The notes under the pieces are model-generated. The model was not told where the DNA came from. It worked only from the letters and a program-made list of their open reading frames with translations, and made no database searches. This document shows positions 16,416 through 25,435 of a DNA stretch of 42,348 nucleotides, one piece after another. Numbering within the stretch: the stretch's first letter is position 1; each line of letters begins with the position of its first letter. The translations under genes were made by a program, and so were the position numbers. The DNA comes from Crocinitomicaceae bacterium (GTDB lineage: Bacteria > Bacteroidota > Bacteroidia > Flavobacteriales_D > Crocinitomicaceae): contig JADJEU010000013.1 in NCBI GenBank assembly GCA_016709005.1, forward strand, positions 1 through 42,348. The letters run 5' to 3'.

Positions 16416-19400
16416 AAAAACGCCCTCAACTCCATTCCACCTGAATGAATGGCATTATTCAATTCTGACTTTCTGCCGTTGTAAGTAAAATTCAATTGAA
16501 GATTTTGTGCAATTTTTCGCTGGTATGAAAGTCCCCAGGTGAAATTGTTTCCTGTTTTTAAACCTTCCAACATTTCAAAAGCTAAGGATGAATTTGTAGT
16601 TGCATTGTAACTGATGACAATAAAATTTGCCTGAGCTGAAAAGCTTCCTTTTTGAGCTTGATTGAAGCGGAGTTCTAATCCAAAATTTCGAATAACGGCG
16701 GTTTCTGCAGAAGTGGAGTTGTTTTTTTTCTCTGTGTACTTTCCGGTAATTCCTATTCTGAATGCGGTGCCCGGTTGATAGGATATTGCGGGTTCAATTT
16801 CAAAATATTCAATAAAATAATCACGTCCGGTTGCGTAATCACTTGAACTTTTTTTGCGGCCCAATAAACCATTCAAGCGTACATTGTAAATCTTGTAAAT
16901 GTTCCAGCGCAATCTGAAATCATGAAAGGTATGTAAGCGCGAATCAAATCCGTTTGACAATAAAATTTTGGAACCATTTTCCTGATATGAATAGGTCAAT
17001 CCAAAAATGGGGCTTGTTTTATTAAAGTAAACTGTATTTCTGAACGATGATGAAAACGAAACTAAACTTGTATCTGCAATAGAGTAGAGAAATGGATTCA
17101 AGGCCGTTAAATTTTCTTCATAACTCGTTTTGCGGTTGATTTTATAAATAACCTGATTGCTGAATCGTGCAATTACCTTTTTAACACCTTTTTCTGAATT
17201 CCAAATTCGGTCAGGGCTCAAAATCAAGCTCGTTGAAAATTGATTGGAGTATGTTCTAACATATGTATTGGTTGGAATAAAAACCCGAATATAATTTCCC
17301 TGATCTGCAAAAACAGCAATTTCAAATTCGCCCAAATCTTTAATACCGTCGTTATTATAATCAATCCAGGTGTAAGTTCCCTGGCCGGGATTTACTTCTA
17401 AATAAATGAACTCACGCTTCAATTCTAAACCTGAACCTACTTCGTAAAAAGTTGTTGCCAAAATGGCACCTTTCCACAAACGCGCGGTGTGTTCTAATCT
17501 TCCTAACAAGGTATTTTCAGGCTTGCCATTAAACAAGGTTGTATCCAAAACATCTAAAAAACGATAGTTCAAATTCAATCTTAAATTAGATGCCGGATTT
17601 CTTCCCAAATCAGCATCAAGACCAACATTTTGTGCACGCGTAGATTGTTTCAAATAAGTTGAATCACTGAACCAATCATAACGCTCACGGTAATAAATTC
17701 CAAATTTATTTTTGATAGAATCTGAAGTAGAAATAGATGTTTTCCAATCATAAAACCGATACGATGCATTTGACAAATAATCTGTTCCTTGTTGCGTACG
17801 TTCATTCCATTCGTGAATATCTTCAAAACCAATTTTAATAAAGCCAATGTTTTGTGAAAGCTGAGTATCATGTCTTGCAAACATTGATTTTTCAAGACCG
17901 TTTGCAGTTAACAGCGATGCATTTCCTAATGCAGAAAAACCACTTTTGTTTAGTTTAATATTCAGATTATTTCGATAGCCGGTGTAATCTTTTCCCCAGG
18001 TGAAATTTTCAAAATCATATCCGACGCCACCCACATTTTTTCCAATTACTTTGAGTCCGGCTTTTGATAAAAATTGATTTCCTGTATAGGGCAAACTGCG
18101 CACATTCCAGTCTCTGTCAAACTCAACATCTCTGAACCATTGAATGGGTTGAAAATTCTGATCGGTGAATTCAAAATTTGCGTTGGATTGCAATTTCCAC
18201 ATCAATCCTAAATCATGCGCTGAATTCCATTTCCATTTTACGGCGTAGCCTTTATCATCTTGCTGATGCAAATCTGAAAAAGTATTTTTATCGTAATCAG
18301 ACATCGCCACCTCAACCGAAGAGTTAATTTGTTTGGTAAAATTATACGATGTTCCAACCGTGTACATGCGCTTGCGTTGCGGCGCAATCAATAATTGAAT
18401 TGGCGCATAATCTCCTGTGAAATTCCACCAATGGGCATCACCCATTTATACACTCTTCCATTGGCAGTGTAACGGTCAAAAACATAATCACCATTCCCCG
18501 GACCCACTTGTAAAAAAGTTGCGCTGTAAAAAGCAGAATCCGGATTGATTGAAAACACAAGCACCGAATCATACCCCATGCTATCTCTCAACGCATACAA
18601 AATACGGCTGTCATAAAAACCAATGCTATCAATACTGTTGGAATATGCAGCGGTCAAACTATCACCTACCTCTTCCAAAATGGCGCGTTTGTCAGAAGTA
18701 AGATTTTGTTGAATGGTTTGATTTTTTGCGTCTTGTTCTGAATACACATTAATCCACGTATGTGACTTTTCAGTTTTAAATTCAGCGTTGTAAGCAAAAA
18801 GTGAACGCGCATAATTCAGATCTGAATATTGAAATTCTACAACAATTCGTTTGTCTTTTGTGATGAGCTGATTGGCTGTAAACGTTACCTCAGCTGTATT
18901 GTAATCAATGACATAATCAAACTCTTGTCCACGCGTTAAAAGTTTTCCGTCTACATATACTTTTTCTGTTCCGGCCAACACAATGATGTAGGTTTCATTC
19001 TCTGCTCCTTTTAATCGATATGGTCCTTGATTACCTTCAATTCCCTGTACAATGTTGCGTGAAAATTTTCCTTTTGAAAAAGCACCACTGATTTTGTGTG
19101 TTGCTGTTCCATCACTTAAACCAATGGAGATTGGATGATATGCTTCCAGCGAAACACCTTGCGTTCGTTTGGTGTAATTCATAAAATATCCCGTAGGTTT
19201 ATTCAACCAAAAATCACCACCAATCACTGCAAAATCATCGTTATACACTTTCATGTAAACCTGATCAAACTCTTGTAATTTTTGTGTATTTCCTTCCGGC
19301 TGAAACGGAACGTTGTCATCTGAAATAGATCCTTTCATATAAAGGTTAGGACCAATCTGACCATCTAGCTGCAAGTTTAAAGTTGATTGCAAGGAAAGAC

Positions 19401-19857
19401 TTTGAGCATTGCCTACCGTTACACCACGAGAAATACTTCCCTGCTTATTTAATTTAGAAGATCCAAAAAAATCTTCTGCCGCATTTGCACTCGAAACAGA
19501 ATAAACGTAAGGTGCAAAATCCTGAATCGTATCTGACAAAATTAATTCAGGTGATTTATGATAAAACGGTTGATTCAAACTAAGTACCATAGGCTCATAC
19601 ACCACCGTCACAAAAGCACTTTGTGGAAGAACTTTGAAGATGAGTTTTGCCTGAATGGGATCTAAATAATAGGTCTCTGATGAAACTATTTTATCTCCAT
19701 CCAAAATTTTAAAACCGGCTCTGTAAATTGAAACAGAATCTAACTGAATGGTGTCTCCAGAAACCGGAATTAATTTTGAAACCGATGTCTGCAAATAACA
19801 TAAGTTACCCAACAGCATCAGTAACACAAAAGCGATATGGCGTAAATTCAGGCTCAC
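16412..19857 (-). pseudogene. Very large outer-membrane protein, split by a frameshift
   Basis: Two frames form one protein of about 1,150 residues. The 5' part starts with a signal peptide (SLNLRHIAFVLLMLLGNLCY; GTG at 19857, or TTG at 19872). It contains NKQGSISRGVTVGNAQSLSL, a PEGNTQKLQEFDQVYMKV stretch, AGTEKVYVDGKLLTRGQEFD and VIDYNTAEVTFTANQLI. The 3' part is rich in alternating beta-barrel strands and ends GGMELRAFF with a terminal Phe. The break is at 18414-18415 (CC on the plus strand). One extra base gives GISQGDYAPIQLLIAP, joining both parts smoothly. I know this only as a conserved Bacteroidota outer-membrane family without a settled function. The upstream TATCTTTA is a near -7 box. 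Confidence 0.75.
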
Positions 19858-19924
19858 AGAGGGAATAACCAAGCTAAAGATATACGGAAATCTTCAAAGG
19901 AAATTGTGAAGCCCTTTAGAAAAT

Positions 19925-20003
19925 GAGACTGGCAGCACAGTCGTTCAGTGAATTATACCCGAACGAACTGTGCCCCATCTCCTCATTCTTCGTTGCCGGT
20001 CTC
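19925..20003. repeat. Nested inverted repeat upstream of the Rieske-like gene
   Basis: An outer pair GAGACTGGCA (19925-19934) and TGCCGGTCTC (19994-20003) matches at 9 of 10 positions. An inner pair, GGCAGCACAGTCGTTC (19931-19946) and GAACGAACTGTGCC (19961-19974), pairs with small gaps. The element lies between divergently transcribed genes, so it is not an ordinary terminator. Confidence 0.6.
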
Positions 20004-20102
20004 TCAGGTCGGCAAACAAACCCTCCTCATTCAGGTCTATAACGATTGGATGAATTTGGTTACAGAAAATCTTTACCTTAGAAAGAATAAAATGCATTGC
20101 AG

Positions 20103-20444
20103 ATGTTTTCGATGAAAACCAAATGGCTTAAAATTTCTGACTCATTTGACGATTTAGATCGTCGTTTGAATGGAAAAGAAGTATCGCCAATTTCATTCAA
20201 CAATCTGCCTTTACTTTTGGTAAAACACGCAGATCAATTTTATCTCGTCAAAAATAAATGTCCGTATCAGGGTATCAAATTAGATCACGCCAAATGTGAA
20301 AATGGATTTATTGTTTGCCCTTGGCATCACTACGGCTTTGATTTAAAAAATGGTCGCGGCGGTGGTTTGTATTTAGACAATTATCCATTAGAAAAAAGAG
20401 AGGATGGAGTTTATGCAGGCTTTGAATATTTTAGTTGGTTTTAG
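20103..20444 (+). CDS. Rieske-like ferredoxin-domain protein with one ligand replaced
   Basis: Rieske proteins hold a [2Fe-2S] cluster with two Cys and two His in CxH...CxxH. This 113-residue protein has the fold's motifs: KNKCPYQGIKLDHAK with Cys53, then VCPWHHYGFDLKNGRG with Cys72 and His75 at the usual spacing. At the position of the first His it has Tyr55. Canonical members read CPHxG. The cluster may be altered or absent. The size fits a small stand-alone ferredoxin-like protein that passes electrons to an oxygenase, but no oxygenase gene is adjacent. The start is the ATG at 20103 or the next at 20112; TACCTTAG at 20074-20081 is a weak -7 box. Confidence 0.8.
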   Translation: MFSMKTKWLKISDSFDDLDRRLNGKEVSPISFNNLPLLLVKHADQFYLVKNKCPYQGIKLDHAKCENGFIVCPWHHYGFDLKNGRGGGLYLDNYPLEKREDGVYAGFEYFSWF

Positions 20445-20447
20445 TTG

Positions 20448-20522
20448 AGTCACTAGCCATGAGGGAATAGGCTTGAGGGAAGGAATACTTCTCAAAAAAC
20501 TCATGGCTCATGGCTATTCACT
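20448..20522. repeat. Inverted repeat between convergent genes (possible bidirectional terminator)
   Basis: AGTCACTAGCCATGAG (20448-20463) is complementary at 14 of 16 positions to CTCATGGCTATTCACT (20507-20522). A partial copy CTCATGGCT sits just inside the right arm. It occupies the short gap between the stops of the Rieske-like gene and the deiminase gene, a fitting place for a shared terminator, though no long T run follows the stem. Confidence 0.6.
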
Positions 20523-20535
20523 AATCGCTAAAAAA

Positions 20536-22320
20536 CTACTGCACAATCAACTTCTGATACACTTTATAATCACCCGTAATCACCACTACCTGATAAACGC
20601 CAGCAGCATACGTTGCAGCATCAATGAAGAAGTTTTTTGATCCGCGATCTACTGCGCCATTATAAACTTCAGTCACAACTTCACCCAACATATTGGTAAT
20701 GATAATCTGACAATTTACAGGCTGATTAAAACTGACTGGAATCACAGTGATAGCCGATGCAGGATTTGGATAAATTGAATTAAAGACAATTGGATTTTCT
20801 TCATCAATTACACCTGCTGATCCCGCATCCAAAATGGTAAAATCATGATAACCTGCCGGAGCCGGAATTGGATGCGTGCTGGTTCTTCCATTCACTGCAT
20901 TACCTTCAATATAGTAGTACACTGTAGTTCCAACTGCTTGCGCTGGAATTGATGCAGCCCAGGTATCACCGCTAGTATTGGTCATTGCAATTTCAGTATA
21001 CACTCCTGCTAAAGATGTTTTGTAAAAGATGCTTGCAGATGCAATTCCCGATTTGTGTTTAATCTCTGCACTTGCCAAATAGGGATTCAAATCATCATAA
21101 GTGTCTTCTAATTTTTGATGCGATAACAAAAGAGGATCACTCACACCAACGGTATGTGTAATGCAATGGATAGCACCGCCTGCACTGATCAAATTCATTC
21201 CGGTATTATCCACATCAATCGGAATGATGGTATATCCCGGCATTGCGTTTTCAAGAATATTGATTGCAATTGTATCATATTCTTCTCTGTAAACGGGCAA
21301 CAAAATTATGTCGTTTACAAAAGTTTGATTGGCGTAAGTTCGGTAAGACGATCCGGTATTTGGCCACAAACCACTTGTGCTTGGGGGCTGCGGAATACGA
21401 ACTACGTCATATGGAGTTCCAAATTTTGTGGTATAATTATCCAAAACATATTGCAGGTTTGCTTCAATTTGTGGTCCATCTGCAATACCAGCAGGATACT
21501 CGCCCACCAACAATGTTTGTTCATCAATAATTTTCATGTGCATGTCAATGTGATGAATACCGTCGTAAGGAAGCACGGTCATTTTTACGTACGAATCAAT
21601 TCCCATCCAGGTAGAAAAAAGATCATCCAATTCAGCTTCAGTATGCGTTGGGTAAGAAATGGGCTGATCACCTGACCCGTCATTTTCGTCCAAGATTAAT
21701 TCCGATGAAAATGCCTGACCGCTTCCATCAGACATCCAGTTTCCACCCGTTGTAACAACCTTATATGGATTTGCTGTCATTGAGTATAAATTCACACCAA
21801 GGTGCGCTGCATAAGCATCTGGAATAACATCATCCAATGGTCTAGGGCGATTGTAAATCCAATCCACTAAAATCAAAGAGTCTACATCATTAACGTAAAC
21901 TGTATTTGAGCCATAATCTCTGATCCAAATTGAATTCCATCCTGTTTCTATGTAATCGATGTTCACATCAGGCACACCGTTACTATTCAAATGTGATTTC
22001 ACAACATTCGAATCCGTGCACATGATAATGACCAAACATTCTTCTTGCGCAGCATCCACAATTTGTCTTTGGATGGTATTGTAAGATCCTGTCCACGTAA
22101 TAACAAGTGCTTGAACTTCTTCCCATTCGGCAGCTGTTCTTAATGATGTGAAAGGTGGTGGTGTTGTGATTCCGCGTTCATCAAAAGATTGAAGATAAGC
22201 ATCCATCATCCCTTTCTCTTGCTCTGTCATTCCTTTCGGCAGATTTTCAGGCTCTTGAGCCATTGTTGAAAATGAGATTAAACCGATTATAAAACAGATA
22301 TAAATCTTCAAACGATACAT
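20536..22320 (-). CDS. Secreted peptidylarginine deiminase-like protein with T9SS sorting domain
   Basis: The family hydrolyses guanidino groups; its members are agmatine deiminase and the secreted Porphyromonas peptidylarginine deiminase (PPAD). The 594 residues start with a signal peptide (1-21, ending TMA). Catalytic residues are visible: Asp135 in WIRDYG, His257 and Asp259 in HHIDMHMK, and the nucleophile Cys386 in GGAIHC. The YNRPRP motif (Arg158, Arg160) matches in spacing the two arginines that bind the peptide in PPAD, and is not the motif of cytoplasmic agmatine deiminases. An Ig-like region (about 420-490) and a T9SS domain (SIYPNPASAITVIPV, ending VYQKLIVQ) follow, the same architecture as PPAD. 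It is expected at the cell surface or outside the cell. Activity is inferred. Confidence 0.87.
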   Translation of the reverse strand: MYRLKIYICFIIGLISFSTMAQEPENLPKGMTEQEKGMMDAYLQSFDERGITTPPPFTSLRTAAEWEEVQALVITWTGSYNTIQRQIVDAAQEECLVIIMCTDSNVVKSHLNSNGVPDVNIDYIETGWNSIWIRDYGSNTVYVNDVDSLILVDWIYNRPRPLDDVIPDAYAAHLGVNLYSMTANPYKVVTTGGNWMSDGSGQAFSSELILDENDGSGDQPISYPTHTEAELDDLFSTWMGIDSYVKMTVLPYDGIHHIDMHMKIIDEQTLLVGEYPAGIADGPQIEANLQYVLDNYTTKFGTPYDVVRIPQPPSTSGLWPNTGSSYRTYANQTFVNDIILLPVYREEYDTIAINILENAMPGYTIIPIDVDNTGMNLISAGGAIHCITHTVGVSDPLLLSHQKLEDTYDDLNPYLASAEIKHKSGIASASIFYKTSLAGVYTEIAMTNTSGDTWAASIPAQAVGTTVYYYIEGNAVNGRTSTHPIPAPAGYHDFTILDAGSAGVIDEENPIVFNSIYPNPASAITVIPVSFNQPVNCQIIITNMLGEVVTEVYNGAVDRGSKNFFIDAATYAAGVYQVVVITGDYKVYQKLIVQ

Positions 22321-22453
22321 AAAACAAGTTTTTGAGAGACCCTAATTTACTATTTTAATCCGGATTTGACTGCTCGATCTCTAAAGGCCTGAAACAACCC
22401 CGAGGCAACCGGATTCTCATTTGAGCGTCATAGCAGAACCGAAACGCTGGTGT

Positions 22454-22461
22454 TATATTTG
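22454..22461 (+). promoter_or_regulatory. Putative -7 box of the 22516 gene
   Basis: TATATTTG matches TAnnTTTG exactly and lies 54 bases before the ATG at 22516. No TTTG lies at the right distance upstream, so support is modest. Confidence 0.4.
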
Positions 22462-22515
22462 AGTTAAGCCTTGCTTATTCAGAGTATTTACACTAAATTC
22501 GTTCCCCTTTTGAAA

Positions 22516-23001
22516 ATGAAAACTACTAATATTGGACTCGTATTGTTGACCGTTCTGGTGGTGACGAAGTATGTTATTTCGTTAGATACCTATACGAGTC
22601 AAGACGGTAGTTTTAAATCTGGTCAGCTTATTGATTATAGCGTAATGACAGATTTTATTGCTGCTGAGAAAAAGGCATCACAACCCGCATTACTTGCATA
22701 CAATCCTGCTGTTTCTGAATCTAATCTGTCCAATTATACTGTTTCAAAGGAGAAGCAAGAGTCTGCTGCAATTTCGAATCAAGAAACAACACAAATTGTA
22801 AACTTCACACCTGTTTTTAAAAAGAATACAGACGAAGTTCTTCCAATGGAACACAGCAATTCATTAGTTGTTTTTGATCCTTCAAATCCTGAAATCACGG
22901 ATATGAAAACGCAGTATGTCGATCAATATGACAACGCGGCTCCTTTGGACAATGGCAATACCGTTGTCAATGAAATGTTGATGATGATGCCGAGAAGGTA
23001 A
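22516..23001 (+). CDS. Hypothetical secreted or membrane-anchored protein
   Basis: No family was recognised. The 161-residue product starts MKTTNIGLVLLTVLVVTKYV, a hydrophobic anchor or uncleaved signal. The remainder is polar and low in structure signals, rich in Ser, Asn, Gln and acidic residues, and ends MLMMMPRR. The ATG at 22516 is chosen because it begins the hydrophobic segment; a TTG at 22471 gives a less likely start. Its stop codon directly abuts the stop codon of the convergent DsbA-family gene, with no base between. Confidence 0.6.
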   Translation: MKTTNIGLVLLTVLVVTKYVISLDTYTSQDGSFKSGQLIDYSVMTDFIAAEKKASQPALLAYNPAVSESNLSNYTVSKEKQESAAISNQETTQIVNFTPVFKKNTDEVLPMEHSNSLVVFDPSNPEITDMKTQYVDQYDNAAPLDNGNTVVNEMLMMMPRR

Positions 23002-23661
23002 TTATCCTTTGACCTCTGCTTCACTCATTACTTGCTCCAGTGTTCTTGAAAACTCTTCAACCGGCTGAGCACCAGAAATTCCATATTTTCGATTAAACAC
23101 AAAAAACGGAACACCCGTAATTCCAAGTTGTTGCGCTTCTGCAATATCCTGTCTTACGGCATTTCCAAAATCAGATCCTTTAAAAACTTTTTCTATTTCT
23201 TGCTGATCTATTCCGACAGTTTTTCCAATTTCAATCAGCGTATTGATATCCGCAATGTCTTTACCTTCGGTGAAGTATGCAGCAAAAATGAGTTCAACGA
23301 CTTTATTTCCCAGTCCCAATTTTTTGGCAAGATGTTCTAAGCGATGGGCATCAAATGAATTTGCAATTTGTGCTTTGTCAAAACGATATTCCAATCCAAC
23401 TTCAGCAGCCATTTTGGTTACATTTTCATGCATGGCTTTAGACCATTCGATGTCACGTCCGTAGCGCTCTGCTAAATAGGTGTAAGCATCTTTACCCGGA
23501 GCTGATTTTGTATTCGGATCCAATTGAAAACTTTTCCACTCTATTTCTACCTCCTCTTTCTTTGGAAATTTTTCAAGTGCTTGTTCTAATCTTCTTTTGC
23601 CGATATAGCAAAAGGGACACATGACATCAGACCAGACTTCTATTTTGATTTTTTTTGACAT
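23002..23661 (-). CDS. DsbA family (FrnE-like) oxidoreductase
   Basis: FrnE-like proteins are cytoplasmic thioredoxin-fold disulfide oxidoreductases of the DsbA/2-hydroxychromene-2-carboxylate isomerase group. The 219 residues have no signal peptide. The active site CPFC lies at 15-18 in WSDVMCPFCYIGKRRLEQAL. The cis-proline motif GVPFFVFNRKYGISGAQP (Pro at about 185) is typical of the group, as is FDAHRLEHLAKKLG in the helical insert. Length is normal. It probably acts in stress-related thiol exchange, but the partner is unknown. Confidence 0.93.
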   Translation of the reverse strand: MSKKIKIEVWSDVMCPFCYIGKRRLEQALEKFPKKEEVEIEWKSFQLDPNTKSAPGKDAYTYLAERYGRDIEWSKAMHENVTKMAAEVGLEYRFDKAQIANSFDAHRLEHLAKKLGLGNKVVELIFAAYFTEGKDIADINTLIEIGKTVGIDQQEIEKVFKGSDFGNAVRQDIAEAQQLGITGVPFFVFNRKYGISGAQPVEEFSRTLEQVMSEAEVKG

Positions 23662-23699
23662 GATATTTTAATTAATTCTTTAAAAAACAATACTCATTT

Positions 23700-23713
23700 T
23701 TGGTGGCCACCAA
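23700..23713. repeat. 14-bp perfect palindrome
   Basis: TTGGTGGCCACCAA is a perfect 14-base palindrome 38 bases upstream of the DsbA-family start codon. Its position and symmetry would suit a dimeric repressor, but no regulator gene lies nearby and chance cannot be excluded. Confidence 0.4.
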
Positions 23714-23722
23714 GCCTTATTC

Positions 23723-23839
23723 TCCCGCAGATTACGCAGAAAAAAAATCCCTGATTACACAGATTCCAATTTTTCTATGCTTGACGGATTTTCAAAATCT
23801 GTCCAAATCTGCGAAACAAAATCAGCGCAATCTGCGGGA
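23723..23839. repeat. Inverted repeat of the TCCCGCAGATTACGCAG type
   Basis: The left arm TCCCGCAGATTACGCAG (23723-23739) is complementary at 15 of 17 positions to CAGCGCAATCTGCGGGA (23823-23839). Inner words CAGATT and AATCTG repeat the pairing. It fills most of the gap between the pirin stop and the DsbA-family start. Elements with CGCAGAT/ATCTGCG arms are common intergenic repeats in Bacteroidota (recalled, not searched). Confidence 0.65.
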
Positions 23840-23880
23840 AAAATTTTCATCGCACAAACCGACTTCCTGAGAAAAAACAT

Positions 23881-25014
23881 TTATGCCTTCTCTTCTAACG
23901 TTCCATCTGCATGTTTTGCAAAACGGCCTTTGGAGCGATCATGCACTTGCGCATAACTTGGCCATGGCCAACCACCAAATTGGGTAGCATGATAATCATC
24001 AAAAGCTTGCTGAATTTCTTCTTTGGTATTCATCACAAAAGGGCCGTATTGAATGACATGTTCACCAATTGGTTTTCCTTGTAAAACTAAGATGCGCGAT
24101 TCCCAATTTCCATTTTCTACTTCCAGATTTACATCCGGTTCAACTTCTACCAAATGATATTTTGGAATTGTTTTTCCTTGAATGGTGATTGATTCGCCAA
24201 TGTAAAAATACAAGGTTCGGTTTACGCCAATTTCTGTTTTAGGCAATATCCATTTGCCATTTGCTTCCAGCGTAATATTCCAAACGGCAACGTGATTTGA
24301 CGGATCTGCAGCCCAGGAATTTGGTGGTGGTGTTGATGCAATTTTATCTGCTAATGAACCAGCAATCACTTCTACTTCTGCTACTTTATCATTTGCATCT
24401 TTTTGCGTCAATTTTGGAATGACATCTGCCCACATCATTTTGAAATGCGGATCTACCATTTTATTTTTTGCAGGCAGATTTAACCAGATCTGAAATAACT
24501 CCATCGGGTTTTCTTTCTCTGTTGACAAAAGCGGAAACATCTCTGAATGCTGTACACCTTTTCCGGCAGTCATCCACTGCACATCACCATTGCCGTAACG
24601 ACCTGCAGCACCCAATGAATCGGCATGATCAACGAGCCCTTCACGCACTACGGTGATTGTTTCAAATCCTCGATGCGGATGACCCGGGAAACCAGGCACA
24701 GTTTTTCCATGATACATTCTGAATCCATCTTTGATAATGAAATCATCACCCAGATATCTTCCTTTTAAATAAGAAACATCAGGCCCCATCAATTCATTTC
24801 CCTTTGGAAATTTATCTTCATGATGTACACAAAATAAAAATGGATCTTGTGTCTCCCACTGAAAGCCCATTGGCTTTATTTTTTTGATTGCTTCTTTTTG
24901 TGTCTGCATTTCAATTTCTTCTTTTTTAGATCTGCCAAATCCTAAGGCTGGCATGGCGAATAGACCAGTTATTCCCAATGATAATTTTCCTAAAAAGTTT
25001 CTTCTGTTACTCAT
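23881..25014 (-). CDS. Pirin family protein with a Tat-type signal
   Basis: Pirins are bicupin proteins, some with quercetin dioxygenase activity. The 377 residues include the N-terminal cupin with the metal-binding motif HPHRGFETITVV and GVQHSEMFP, which supply the usual three His and one Glu, and the C-terminal pirin domain with IGEHVIQYGPFVMNTKEEI. Unusually, it starts MSNRRNFLGKLSLGITGLFA, a twin-arginine motif plus hydrophobic stretch, which predicts export of the folded protein by the Tat route. Most pirins are cytoplasmic and about 290 residues; the extra length is the leader and a linker. It is followed by the DsbA-family gene. Confidence 0.92.
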   Translation of the reverse strand: MSNRRNFLGKLSLGITGLFAMPALGFGRSKKEEIEMQTQKEAIKKIKPMGFQWETQDPFLFCVHHEDKFPKGNELMGPDVSYLKGRYLGDDFIIKDGFRMYHGKTVPGFPGHPHRGFETITVVREGLVDHADSLGAAGRYGNGDVQWMTAGKGVQHSEMFPLLSTEKENPMELFQIWLNLPAKNKMVDPHFKMMWADVIPKLTQKDANDKVAEVEVIAGSLADKIASTPPPNSWAADPSNHVAVWNITLEANGKWILPKTEIGVNRTLYFYIGESITIQGKTIPKYHLVEVEPDVNLEVENGNWESRILVLQGKPIGEHVIQYGPFVMNTKEEIQQAFDDYHATQFGGWPWPSYAQVHDRSKGRFAKHADGTLEEKA

Positions 25015-25075
25015 AAATCCTCCCTTTTATTCTTACTCTTTCTAACAATTATATTTCAAAACTGTTTTGCAAATC

Positions 25076-25381
25076 TCATAACTTATTTCCCTGAATCAAC
25101 CAGGATTCTCTGATCGATTGTTCTTTCAGATGCAAAAATTGAAGTCGAGTTTTATCAGCCATAAATTGATGAAACCAATGTTCACTTTCAAATTCAATTA
25201 AATGAATCTCATAAGGCGCTTCTATTGCTTTTTCAATGAACTCTTTTTCATCTGGTCTTAATCGAAATAAAAGTTGACCTCTGTAATTTTTAATAATGGG
25301 GATTGCCAACGACTCAAATTCATCAAAAACTGCTTGCGCATTTGGCTTTAGATAAATCAATTGTGTAATGTAAATTGACAT
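25076..25381 (-). CDS. Small dimeric alpha/beta-barrel protein (DUF1330-like)
   Basis: The 101-residue product has the beta-alpha-beta pattern of small ferredoxin-like dimeric alpha-beta barrel proteins such as DUF1330 and antibiotic-biosynthesis monooxygenase-like families: IYITQLIYLKP, FDEFESLAIPIIKNYRGQLL, and YEIHLIEFESEHWFHQFM. No cofactor motif is visible. It lies 61 bases upstream of the pirin gene on the same strand, so shared transcription is possible. The family call is by pattern only. Confidence 0.65.
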   Translation of the reverse strand: MSIYITQLIYLKPNAQAVFDEFESLAIPIIKNYRGQLLFRLRPDEKEFIEKAIEAPYEIHLIEFESEHWFHQFMADKTRLQFLHLKEQSIRESWLIQGNKL

Positions 25382-25435
25382 GGCATGACATTAGTACATT
25401 CAAAGTTCGGCAAAAATTAGCAGAGTTTGACACCG

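Noticed and set aside
19925..20522. Mobile element around the Rieske-like gene because both sides carry inverted repeats
   Set aside because: The two inverted repeats differ in sequence and no transposase or target duplication is visible.
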